From assembly GCA_030430975.1 (NCBI GenBank), contig JAUIKB010000473.1:1-5308 (forward strand): 5,308 nucleotides of DNA, in the 5' to 3' direction. Shown in pieces: positions 1-5,308 of this stretch; within the stretch, counting starts at the first letter, position 1; each line of letters opens with the position of its first letter. Source of the DNA: Polyangia bacterium. Its GTDB lineage: Bacteria > Myxococcota_A > Polyangia > Polyangiales > Polyangiaceae. A program made the position numbers and the translations under genes. The notes under the pieces were generated by a model. It did no database searches and was not told the origin of the DNA. It was given only the letters and a program-made list of their open reading frames with translations.

Positions 1-2
1 GT

Positions 3-308
3 ACGGCAGGCTGGCCGAACGCGGGCGCCGCGGGAATGGCAGGAACAGCCGGGACAACCGCCACCGGCGGAACGAGTGGTACCGGTGGCACCGCCGGAGC
101 AGGTGGTAGCGGCGGCATCGCCGGAACCGGTGGCACGAGCGGCACCGCGGGAGGTGGAGCTGCCGGGATCGGTGGAGCCGCGGGGATCGGTGGAACGGCG
201 GGCAACGCGGGAACTGGCGGAATCGGCGGCACGGCCGGGACAGCGGGCACGTCCGGCGCCGGGGGATCATCCAGCGGTGGGACTGGCGGCAGCGGCTCTG
301 GGGGTCCG
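3..308 (+). repeat. Gly/Ala/Thr-rich degenerate coding repeat
   Basis: Degenerate short repeats encode a linker of GTGG, GTAG, GIGG and GTSG units. The clearest local duplication is two adjacent 18-bp copies around 160-195, both encoding AAGIGG, with related GIGG and GTAG units on either side. It is a low-complexity protein linker, not a mobile repeat. The degenerate units may allow length change by slippage or recombination. Confidence 0.7.
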
Positions 309-782
309 TGCGACGCCTGCAACCCGTCGACAACGGACGGCGACACATGCGGAACGGCCCAGACGATCTCACGCACCGCCGCCGGCGCATCTGGCGGCGT
401 CACCGTCAACGGCTCGCTGTGCACCGCAACGAATGGTCACACGGCGTCGGGTTGCGGGCCGATCGGCACGGCCGGCAACGACCGCTCCTATCGGATCTTC
501 CTGCGGGCCGGCGAGTCCATCACGACGACCCATACCAAAGGCGCGCCGTGCGGAACGAGTTGGGCGATGCGTCGCGTCTTGTACGCCGCGTCCTCGTGCC
601 CAGCGGCTAGCTGCGGCTCGCAGACCTCCTGCGGCACCGTGTCCTCCACGAATACGCAGTCGTTTACCGCGACCTCCGACACTTGGTACCACGTCGTCAT
701 CGACGCATCCGGCGGTGACGGCGGCGACTACACAGTCAAGTTCGAACTCAGCTGCGTCGGTACCTGCTCCTGCACTAGCTAG
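3..782 (+). CDS. Gly-rich linker protein with C-terminal PPC-like domain (5' partial)
   Basis: The frame is open from the first complete codon at 3, with the same Gly/Ala/Thr composition before the ATG at 36 as after it. The gene therefore very probably starts upstream of the window and the ATG is internal; its signal peptide is not visible. Seen: codons from 3 to about 308 encode a low-complexity Gly/Ala/Thr/Ser linker. From 309 (motif CDAC) to 779 a compact domain of about 157 residues contains 12 cysteines and alternating beta-type segments, with features such as DTCGTAQ, RSYRIFLRAGES, TWYHVVIDA and GDYTVKFEL. That order (strand, charged turn, 'Y.v.l.aG..', 'Y.vvv.a....gdYtl.v') resembles the bacterial pre-peptidase C-terminal (PPC) beta-sandwich found on secreted proteins. 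Inference: an exported, disulfide-stabilised surface or secreted protein, with the linker spacing the domain from an anchor. No catalytic residues are recognisable. Its stop lies 7 bp from the stop of the converging ABA4-like gene. Confidence 0.75.
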   Translation, partial: TAGWPNAGAAGMAGTAGTTATGGTSGTGGTAGAGGSGGIAGTGGTSGTAGGGAAGIGGAAGIGGTAGNAGTGGIGGTAGTAGTSGAGGSSSGGTGGSGSGGPCDACNPSTTDGDTCGTAQTISRTAAGASGGVTVNGSLCTATNGHTASGCGPIGTAGNDRSYRIFLRAGESITTTHTKGAPCGTSWAMRRVLYAASSCPAASCGSQTSCGTVSSTNTQSFTATSDTWYHVVIDASGGDGGDYTVKFELSCVGTCSCTS

Positions 783-786
783 TGCA
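771..786. other. Perfect 16-bp palindrome at convergent gene ends
   Basis: The sequence TGCACTAGCTAGTGCA is its own reverse complement and extends no further (C at 770, A at 787). It covers the TAG stop of the plus-strand gene (780-782) and ends 4 bp before the stop of the minus-strand ABA4-like gene. With no spacer at its centre it would not form a normal terminator hairpin, and no T-run follows on either strand. It could be a protein-binding dyad or chance. Confidence 0.5.
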
Positions 787-789
787 ACG

Positions 790-1227
790 CTACGGCGCGG
801 GACGTCGACGATAAACGCGGCACGCCGCGGCGTACATGCCGAACGCGACCGGTCCGAAGAAGATCGCGACGGCCAGGATCGGCGCCAGCAGCGCGTGGGA
901 CATGTGGCGCTCGCGCGCATCGAAGAACATCCAGCGACCGACGAACAGATCGAACGCTCCCGCGTACGCCCAGAACATGCCTGCCGCCCACGGCTGGGCC
1001 ATCATCTTGGCCAACACCTCAGGAGACGGGCTGGCGAACAGGGCAGCCGCGTCCGGCCAGTGGTTGAATCCCATCAGCAACAGTCCGATGTAGCAGAGCG
1101 TCGGCGGCAAGCTGATCCACGGCGACCGCACCATGCGCTCGGTGAACGCCCGCCGCGGAAAGGCGATCATCACAAACCAAAACGGCAGCACGCTGAACGC
1201 GGAGAAGTGAAATAGAAACGTCACCAC
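790..1227 (-). CDS. ABA4-like family (DUF4281) small membrane protein
   Basis: A 145-residue, very hydrophobic protein. Four membrane segments are visible at roughly residues 3-23, 38-54, 78-104 and 112-136. The match to the ABA4-like/DUF4281 family rests on an N-terminal 'LFHFSAFSVLPFW' followed by 'FPRR', a third segment with the hallmark 'AFDLFVGRWMFFDA' (residues 91-103), and a last segment with 'LAPILAVAIFFGP' (114-126). Length and start match the family. The plant member ABA4 is needed for neoxanthin formation; the role of bacterial members is generally unknown, so no reaction is assigned. The start is GTG at 1227-1225, with a second GTG directly after it; an in-frame stop at 1251-1249 rules out a longer form. 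A GGGG about 12 bases upstream is a weak ribosome site inside the end of the lipoprotein gene, which stops 7 bp before. Co-transcription and translational coupling with that gene are likely. Confidence 0.8.
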   Translation of the reverse strand: MVTFLFHFSAFSVLPFWFVMIAFPRRAFTERMVRSPWISLPPTLCYIGLLLMGFNHWPDAAALFASPSPEVLAKMMAQPWAAGMFWAYAGAFDLFVGRWMFFDARERHMSHALLAPILAVAIFFGPVAFGMYAAACRVYRRRPAP

Positions 1228-1234
1228 GCGCGCA

Positions 1235-2218
1235 CTATGCCCCGCAAATCACTACGTCGCTGAACTTCGAACCCACAGGACTCACGTCGCGCCCCGGCCC
1301 ACCCGGCGTTCCGAGTTCCAGGTTCCAGCCGGAGGTCGTCAGCGACGGTACGAAGTAGTCGATCGCGCCCTGAATACTCAGCACGGTCGCGCCACCCTGT
1401 CGGAGCCTAAGGCGTTGCTGATGGGCGACGGCATCGAGCGCGACATGTACCTGATACTCGGCGCCCGGCTGCCACGCGAACGACTTACGAAACGTTGTGT
1501 ACGATGTGTAGCCCATGCCCGGCGGGCGCGGCTCCAAGTCGACGCGTGCAAAGAACAAAGCGGTGCGAGCGAGCCCCATATCCATCGGGCGGATCTGCGC
1601 ACCCAGTCCGGCGATGTAGCGTTGGTTTGACTGCGCCGCGTTGCGCGTGATCGCGAGCTGATTGTGGTTGAGCACCTCACGATCGAAAAGCTCGGTGCGC
1701 CAGGAGCCAAGCGTCAACGTCAGGTCGATCGTGAGCAGCGAATACTCCGCTCCAACTGTGCCGAACTGCACCTCGGTTGTCTGCCCAGCGCTCACGACTT
1801 CGAACACAAGCCCGGATTGTGAGAAGAGCACCGCGCCGGTCGCGCACGCCGGTTGCCCACCCGATCCTCCTGCACTCGACCCTGAAGAGCCGGCGCTGCT
1901 ACCTCCCGAGCCACCGCCGAAAGCACCGCCGGGCGGCGTTCCGCCCACGCCGCCGACCGCCTCGCCACCGCTGGCACCCGTTCCAAGGGTACCGCCGCTG
2001 CTCTTTCCCGCCGAACCACCGGTCGTCGAACCGCCGCTGCTCGCTCCCGCCGAACCACCGGTCGTCGAACCGCCACTGCTCGTGCCCGCCGAACCGCCGC
2101 TGGCCGCCGTCCCTGACGAGCCCGTGTCGCCGTTCGCCACGGGATCCGACGAACACGCACCGAAGCTGACGGCAGCGGCGGAGAGTGACAGGACGGTCAG
2201 GAGATTCGTTTGGTTCAT
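1235..2218 (-). CDS. Putative lipoprotein: Gly/Ser linker plus LamG-like beta domain
   Basis: A 327-residue protein. The ATG at 2218 was chosen because GGAG lies 7 bases upstream and a signal sequence follows directly; an ATG at 2281 in the same frame would add 21 residues with no such features. Residues 6-21 form a hydrophobic stretch ending in FGAC, with Cys22 as a probable lipidation site. The lipobox is imperfect (Phe at -3), and the n-region lacks Lys/Arg, which is unusual. Residues 30-121 are a Gly/Ser/Thr linker with 13-residue repeats. Residues 122-327 are rich in predicted beta strands. The end (EYQVHVALDA, a strand pair, WNLELG, SKFSDVVICG) is reminiscent of laminin-G/concanavalin-like jelly rolls that bind glycans, but this is fold-level inference. 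Only two cysteines occur in the domain, Cys125 and Cys325, at its two ends; they could form a disulfide closing it. The ABA4-like gene follows 7 bp downstream. Probable location is the outer membrane or cell surface; ligand unknown. Confidence 0.72.
   Translation of the reverse strand: MNQTNLLTVLSLSAAAVSFGACSSDPVANGDTGSSGTAASGGSAGTSSGGSTTGGSAGASSGGSTTGGSAGKSSGGTLGTGASGGEAVGGVGGTPPGGAFGGGSGGSSAGSSGSSAGGSGGQPACATGAVLFSQSGLVFEVVSAGQTTEVQFGTVGAEYSLLTIDLTLTLGSWRTELFDREVLNHNQLAITRNAAQSNQRYIAGLGAQIRPMDMGLARTALFFARVDLEPRPPGMGYTSYTTFRKSFAWQPGAEYQVHVALDAVAHQQRLRLRQGGATVLSIQGAIDYFVPSLTTSGWNLELGTPGGPGRDVSPVGSKFSDVVICGA
1991..2103. repeat. 39-bp in-frame tandem repeat in lipoprotein linker
   Basis: Two full 39-bp units are adjacent at 2007-2045 and 2046-2084. 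They differ at 3 positions (unit positions 30, 38 and 39). A partial unit precedes them (1991-2006) and another follows (2085-2103). On the minus strand each unit encodes 13 residues of the form GGSAGxSSGGSTT, with x being Thr, Ala or Lys. The near identity at DNA level, compared with the diverged flanking linker, suggests recent duplication. Because 39 is a multiple of 3, copy-number change would alter linker length without a frameshift. Confidence 0.85.
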
Positions 2219-2250
2219 GTTCGCGCTCCAGGGTGTGTAGACTTTGCAGT
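2219..2250. promoter_or_regulatory. Short divergent intergenic region, lipoprotein / AraC regulator
   Basis: Only 32 bp separate the lipoprotein ATG (2218) from the chosen AraC GTG (2251). It holds the lipoprotein ribosome site: GGAG on the minus strand, complement of CTCC at 2226-2229. A weak sigma70-like pair for the minus strand can be proposed, with TCTACA (complement of 2236-2241) as -10 and TCGACC (complement of 2257-2262) as -35. The spacer is only 15 bp, so this is tentative. Promoter elements must overlap coding sequence of one gene or the other. No convincing plus-strand promoter was found. Confidence 0.3.
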
Positions 2251-3048
2251 GTGGATGGTCGAGAGCCGGCGCGGCTGACACGCGAGAGTGCCGTCTTCGT
2301 TTGGATGGACCGCGCGCTGTTTCTGGGAGACCGATCTGAGACCGCCGACCACGCGCACAATGCGGTCGAGATCAGTATCGCTCTCGATGACGCCGGCATC
2401 GACGTGACCACTTCGCAGGACAACGTGCGCGGCGCGGCTGGGGCGTTGGTTCGAGCTGACGCCCGCCACGCACTGTCGATTCCGGGTCCAAAGGTCGCGG
2501 TGCTGTATGTCGAACCGCTGTCGGCGGCTGGCGTCGCCCTCACCCAGGTGCTCGGGGATCGCCACGTCCAGCCGTTGCCCAGCGTTGCGCGTCACCAGCG
2601 CCGTCTTCGCGAGTTGCTGAGCGCGCTGAGCATCTCGGCCGCGGACGCACAGACGATAGTCGCATCGGTGATCGCAGAGCTGGCACCGGTACCCAAACGG
2701 CCGCGCATCGACCGCCGAATCCGCGAAGCGATCGAATTGCTTCGGACCCGATTGGACGATCCACCATCCCAAGCCGAACTCGCGACTCAGGTCGGGATGT
2801 CGGCGAGCTGGTTTGGTCATCAGTTCTCGCGGCACGTCGGTGTTCCAATGCGGCGGTATCTCTTGTGGCTTCGGCTTCGGGCGGCGCTGGTGAGTGCACT
2901 CAAGGGCGCGTCGATGACGCATGCGGCGCACGACGCCGGCTTCGCAGATGCCGCGCACTTCTCCCGCACCTGTCACAAGATGTTCGGCCTCGCGCCTACC
3001 GCTTTCGCGCCGGTCGACGCTGTGTTTGTGATCGACGGCTTTGCGTAG
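2251..3048 (+). CDS. AraC-family transcriptional regulator
   Basis: A cytoplasmic DNA-binding regulator of 265 residues with the GTG start chosen. Residues 15-90 look like the small cupin-type sensing domain of AraC proteins (VFVWMDRALFLG, then HAHNAVEISIAL, with paired histidines). Residues 152-255 form the double helix-turn-helix: SQAELATQVGMSASWFGHQFSR (split here as first HTH, about 173-194) and THAAHDAGFADAAHFSRTCHKMFG (second HTH, about 223-246). The latter carries the family signature GF.D..HFSR...K.FG..P. The start is uncertain. ATG 2185 is unlikely because it overlaps the divergent lipoprotein gene and the 2185-2250 codons have poor G/C third positions. From 2251 codon use becomes typical. 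ATG 2305 (247 residues) would cut into the first predicted strand. No good ribosome site precedes any candidate. Its effector and targets are unknown; candidates are the divergent lipoprotein gene and the convergent SDR-FMO operon. Its 3' end overlaps the FMO gene by 76 bp. Confidence 0.85.
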   Translation: MDGREPARLTRESAVFVWMDRALFLGDRSETADHAHNAVEISIALDDAGIDVTTSQDNVRGAAGALVRADARHALSIPGPKVAVLYVEPLSAAGVALTQVLGDRHVQPLPSVARHQRRLRELLSALSISAADAQTIVASVIAELAPVPKRPRIDRRIREAIELLRTRLDDPPSQAELATQVGMSASWFGHQFSRHVGVPMRRYLLWLRLRAALVSALKGASMTHAAHDAGFADAAHFSRTCHKMFGLAPTAFAPVDAVFVIDGFA

Positions 3049-4382
3049 CGTGCTTCTAAACCGAATCGTCGCCAGCCGAATCGCTTGAACAGTCTGTCGC
3101 AGTAGCGCGCGAACACGGCTTTCTTCACGTACGTGCGATGTCGATCGGAATTCACGTAGCGAATGCCTCCGGTCAGGTCGGGGCGGTCTCCCGATTTGAG
3201 CTGCCGAAAACAATTCGCCCGCCCGATGTTGCGGTCCTGATCGAGAATGAAGTTCGCCATCATGTCCGCCTGCATCGCGAAGAAGTCGAACGCGCCGCCG
3301 TCAGTCTGATGCAAACCCAGGCAACACATGTTGTCGTAGCGCCGGTGCAAACTGCTCAGATACAGGTCCGGGTACTTACCGATCCAATCGAAGTGATCGC
3401 GACGGAGAAACGGATACGTTACCTTGTAGCCCGTCGCGTACACGATCAGGTCTATCGGCTCACGCGTGCCGTCCTTGAAGACGACCCCATCACCGTCGAG
3501 GCGGTCGATGTCCGGTCGATAGCTGAGATCACCGTGACCCAGATGGTGCAGCACCTGGGTGTTCACGATCGGATGGCTCTCCATGATCTGATGGTCCGGC
3601 TCGGGCAGGCCGTAGCCCTTGAGATCGCCGACCAAGACCTTGAGCAACGCGCCGAACATGGGGGCTTCGATCGCGCGCGGCAGGCTCACTCCGCTGGCGA
3701 ACACGTCGGCGGGTTTGCCAAAGATGAACTTCGGAATGAAGTGGTAGCCACGGCGTAGACTCAGAAACGCCGCCTCCGCATTGCTCGCCGCGTCGCACGC
3801 GATGTCGCAGCCCGAGTTACCCCCGCCAACAATCAGAACCCGTTTGCCGCGGAACATGTCAGCCGACTTGTACTTAACCGAGTGGATCGACTCACCGGCG
3901 AACTCACCGGGATACTCGGGCACATTGGGATCCCAGGTGTTCCCGCTGCACACGAACAGTCCGCGATAGCGCCGAGTCGTACCGTCGCTCAACGTCGCCA
4001 GCCAGGTCTTGCCGTCTCTGGTGCAAGCCGTCACCGACGTGTCGAACCGCATGGCGTCGTATAGGTCGTAATCCTCAGCGAACCCACGCAAGTACGCGAG
4101 CACCTGGCGATGGTTCGGATACTCGGGATAGTCGTCCGGCATCGGATAACCTGGCAGGTTCGACACTGTTTTCGACGAGATAAAGTGCGCGGACTCGTAC
4201 ATCGGCGACCAGTCGGCGCTGATGTCCCAGATGCCGCCGACATCCGGGTTCTTGTCGAACTGGTCGTAGGCGATCCCCGCTTGTTTCAGGCTGCGCGCCG
4301 CCAGTAGGCCCGATGGCCCGGCGCCTATCACGCAGTACTTGTGACTGAGGTCGATCACGTCGTCGAGTGGCTGTGCGTTCAT
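2973..4382 (-). CDS. Flavin-containing monooxygenase (class B, FMO/BVMO-like)
   Basis: A 469-residue enzyme expected to use FAD, NADPH and O2 to oxygenate a heteroatom or carbonyl carbon of a small or lipophilic substrate. Motifs in order: FAD-binding GAGPSG (20-25); GGIW (49-52) after the first Rossmann unit; FMO fingerprint F-x-G-x-x-x-H-x-x-x-Y at 161-171; NADPH-binding GGGNSG (186-191); ATGY (316-319). Tyr in place of the WP ending of the fingerprint is typical of FMO-type rather than classic Baeyer-Villiger enzymes. Length fits the family. The ATG at 4382-4380 is preferred over one at 4496 because it begins one base after the SDR stop and directly leads into the FAD fold; GGGA lies 9 bases upstream. 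It is probably translationally coupled to the SDR. The last 24 residues (446-469, after RFGLEA) are polar, non-motif sequence lying antisense to the end of the AraC gene. Exact substrate not inferable. Confidence 0.9.
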   Translation of the reverse strand: MNAQPLDDVIDLSHKYCVIGAGPSGLLAARSLKQAGIAYDQFDKNPDVGGIWDISADWSPMYESAHFISSKTVSNLPGYPMPDDYPEYPNHRQVLAYLRGFAEDYDLYDAMRFDTSVTACTRDGKTWLATLSDGTTRRYRGLFVCSGNTWDPNVPEYPGEFAGESIHSVKYKSADMFRGKRVLIVGGGNSGCDIACDAASNAEAAFLSLRRGYHFIPKFIFGKPADVFASGVSLPRAIEAPMFGALLKVLVGDLKGYGLPEPDHQIMESHPIVNTQVLHHLGHGDLSYRPDIDRLDGDGVVFKDGTREPIDLIVYATGYKVTYPFLRRDHFDWIGKYPDLYLSSLHRRYDNMCCLGLHQTDGGAFDFFAMQADMMANFILDQDRNIGRANCFRQLKSGDRPDLTGGIRYVNSDRHRTYVKKAVFARYCDRLFKRFGWRRFGLEARYAKPSITNTASTGAKAVGARPNIL

Positions 4383-4383
4383 C

Positions 4384-5190
4384 TCATCGGTTCCCAAAGG
4401 TTTCGGCGCGTCGCGCTCTAGCTTCCGCCTGGGCGGCCAGACCGCGTCGGCGTAGGATCGGTTCGAGTGCTGTCGTGATGCTCGGGAACGCGCCAACCGT
4501 TCGGCACATCAACCCGCGGCTCGGCGGCAGGAACAGCTCGAGCGGGCGCCGGTCGAGCACGTCGGTCGTGAGCACGGCGGCGACCTCGTCCGCACTCAGC
4601 ACGCGCGGGCCCGAAAAGCTGTACGCCGCTTCTGGCTGGTCGATCTGGTCAGCGATCATCGGCGTGTCGACCAGATCCGGATGTACCGCCGTCACCGCCA
4701 CGCCGCTGCCACGTAGCTCGGTCGCCAGCGCCAGCGTGAAACCGCGCAGCGCGAACTTGGTCGAACTGTACAGGGCGATCCCCGGCACCGGCGCGACCGC
4801 CGCCAGCGAGCCCACGTTCACGATGTGTCCCGACCGGCTCGCCAGCATGTGCGGCAGCGCGATGTGCACGCCGTGCATCGGTCCGCTCACGTTGACGGCG
4901 AAGTGACGATCGATCTCGCCTCGGTCGATGTCGACAAACTGCCCGGCGCGAGCGACACCGGCGATATTCATCAACACATCGAGCCGGCCCCAGCGCCCAA
5001 CGATCCCGTCAATGGCGCTGCGCCACGCATCGGGGCACGTCACGTCTAGCGCGCGACCCCAGCTGGCGGGCGTGTCGGGCGCCGCCACGTCGGTCGCCAT
5101 CACCGAAAAGCCTGCGGCCATCAGTCGCTTCACGACGCAGCGACCGATCCCACCCCCGGCTCCCGTTATCAGTGCACTGCGCCCGTTCAT
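4384..5190 (-). CDS. Short-chain dehydrogenase/reductase (classical SDR)
   Basis: A 268-residue NAD(P)-dependent oxidoreductase interconverting an alcohol and a carbonyl. Classical SDR motifs are all present: TGAGGGIG (9-16) for the cofactor; Asp34 after the second strand, which favours NAD(H) over NADP(H); DVT (49-51); N-x-A-G at 75-78 (NIAG instead of the usual NNAG); Asn100; Ser128; and Tyr141-x-x-x-Lys145, forming the catalytic tetrad. HPDLVDTPM (170-178) replaces the common HPG. The C-terminal part contains LELFLPPSRG and a basic helical tail, as in SDRs that sit beside FMO genes. The start ATG at 5190-5188 was chosen because it begins right before the Rossmann strand; the frame is open to an ATG at 5301, but that extension is basic and non-homologous-looking. 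AGG about 10 bases upstream is a modest ribosome site. It is first gene of a two-gene operon; TGA, one base, then the FMO ATG. Confidence 0.92.
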   Translation of the reverse strand: MNGRSALITGAGGGIGRCVVKRLMAAGFSVMATDVAAPDTPASWGRALDVTCPDAWRSAIDGIVGRWGRLDVLMNIAGVARAGQFVDIDRGEIDRHFAVNVSGPMHGVHIALPHMLASRSGHIVNVGSLAAVAPVPGIALYSSTKFALRGFTLALATELRGSGVAVTAVHPDLVDTPMIADQIDQPEAAYSFSGPRVLSADEVAAVLTTDVLDRRPLELFLPPSRGLMCRTVGAFPSITTALEPILRRRGLAAQAEARARRAETFGNR

Positions 5191-5308
5191 CGAGCACCAA
5201 CCTACGGGTCGCGCCGCGCCTCGGCTTGAACGTTTTGGTCGTCGCGTGTCACCGCCGGTACTGGCGTCTATGACCACGCTTCCGTGATCGCCCGAGCGCA
5301 CCCAGCGT
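5191..5308. promoter_or_regulatory. Upstream region of SDR-FMO operon with imperfect dyad
   Basis: These 118 bp precede the SDR start and continue past the window edge. No gene is supported on either strand. CGCCGGTACTGGCG at 5253-5266 is a 14-bp dyad with one mismatched pair, centred about 70 bp upstream of the SDR ATG. This is a reasonable position for an operator or activator site. No convincing -35/-10 pair was found. The promoter of the operon probably lies here, by position only. Confidence 0.35.

Noticed and set aside
822..833. Perfect 12-bp palindrome ACGCCGCGGCGT as a possible terminator
   Set aside because: It lies inside the ABA4-like coding sequence, has no loop or T-run, and short GC palindromes are common at this base composition.
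76..1215. Long plus-strand open frame of 379 codons
   Set aside because: It runs through the PPC-like gene in another frame and then antisense through the ABA4-like gene. Its translation is Arg/Pro/Ala-rich with no domain, a typical shadow in GC-rich DNA.
1662..2240. Plus-strand Pro-rich open frame of 192 codons
   Set aside because: Its PPEPP-type repeats are the exact antisense of the Gly/Ser linker of the minus-strand lipoprotein, which has a ribosome site and signal sequence.
2215..3213. Minus-strand open frame of 332 codons
   Set aside because: It is antisense to the AraC gene, Arg-rich, without recognisable motifs, and overlaps both the regulator and the FMO in conflict with their clear signatures.
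3138..3758. Plus-strand open frame of 206 codons
   Set aside because: It lies entirely antisense to the FMO, whose FAD and NADPH motifs fix the coding strand.
4383..4496. N-terminal extension of the FMO to an ATG at 4496
   Set aside because: The extension would overlap the SDR 3' end by 113 bp and adds basic residues with no family similarity; the ATG one base after the SDR stop is better.
4367..4906. Plus-strand open frame of 179 codons
   Set aside because: Antisense to the SDR and the start of the FMO; no motifs and atypical Ser/Arg-rich composition.
5191..5301. N-terminal extension of the SDR to an ATG at 5301
   Set aside because: The added 37 residues are Arg/Gly-rich and precede the first Rossmann strand, where SDRs normally begin at once.

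Overview
The window looks like chromosomal DNA from a high-GC, predatory or soil-type Gram-negative bacterium, most likely a myxobacterium (Myxococcota, Polyangiales-like). This is an inference. It rests on strong G/C preference at third codon positions and on two unrelated exported proteins that both carry the long Gly/Ser/Thr/Ala-rich linkers common in that group. I see no rRNA, tRNA, CRISPR array, insertion sequence or phage gene. Coding density is very high: the only non-coding stretches are 7 bp (783-789), 7 bp (1228-1234), about 32 bp (2219-2250), 1 bp (4383) and the last 118 bp (5191-5308).

Left part (1-2218). A plus-strand gene enters from outside the window and ends at 782. It encodes a Gly-rich linker followed by a cysteine-rich beta domain resembling the bacterial pre-peptidase C-terminal (PPC) fold. 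Facing it is a minus-strand pair: a putative lipoprotein (2218 to 1235), followed 7 bp later by a small four-helix membrane protein of the ABA4-like/DUF4281 family (1227 to 790). The convergent stops are 7 bp apart, and a perfect 16-bp palindrome covers the plus-strand stop codon.

Middle (2251-3048). An AraC-family transcription regulator is divergent from the lipoprotein gene, with only about 32 bp between the starts chosen here. Its 3' end overlaps the 3' end of the next minus-strand gene by 76 bp.

Right part (2973-5190). A two-gene minus-strand operon: a short-chain dehydrogenase/reductase (SDR) is transcribed first, and its stop is separated by one base from the start of a flavin-containing monooxygenase (FMO). 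The two probably act in series on a lipophilic substrate, one oxygenating and the other oxidising or reducing an alcohol/carbonyl; the substrate cannot be read from sequence. The neighbouring AraC regulator is a plausible controller, recalling the VirS-mymA locus of mycobacteria, but the orientation differs and the link is unproven.

I found no clear evidence of an undescribed multi-gene system. The most useful second looks are the convergent 76-bp overlap, the lipoprotein/ABA4-like pair, the 39-bp in-frame tandem repeat and the regulator/FMO/SDR neighbourhood.
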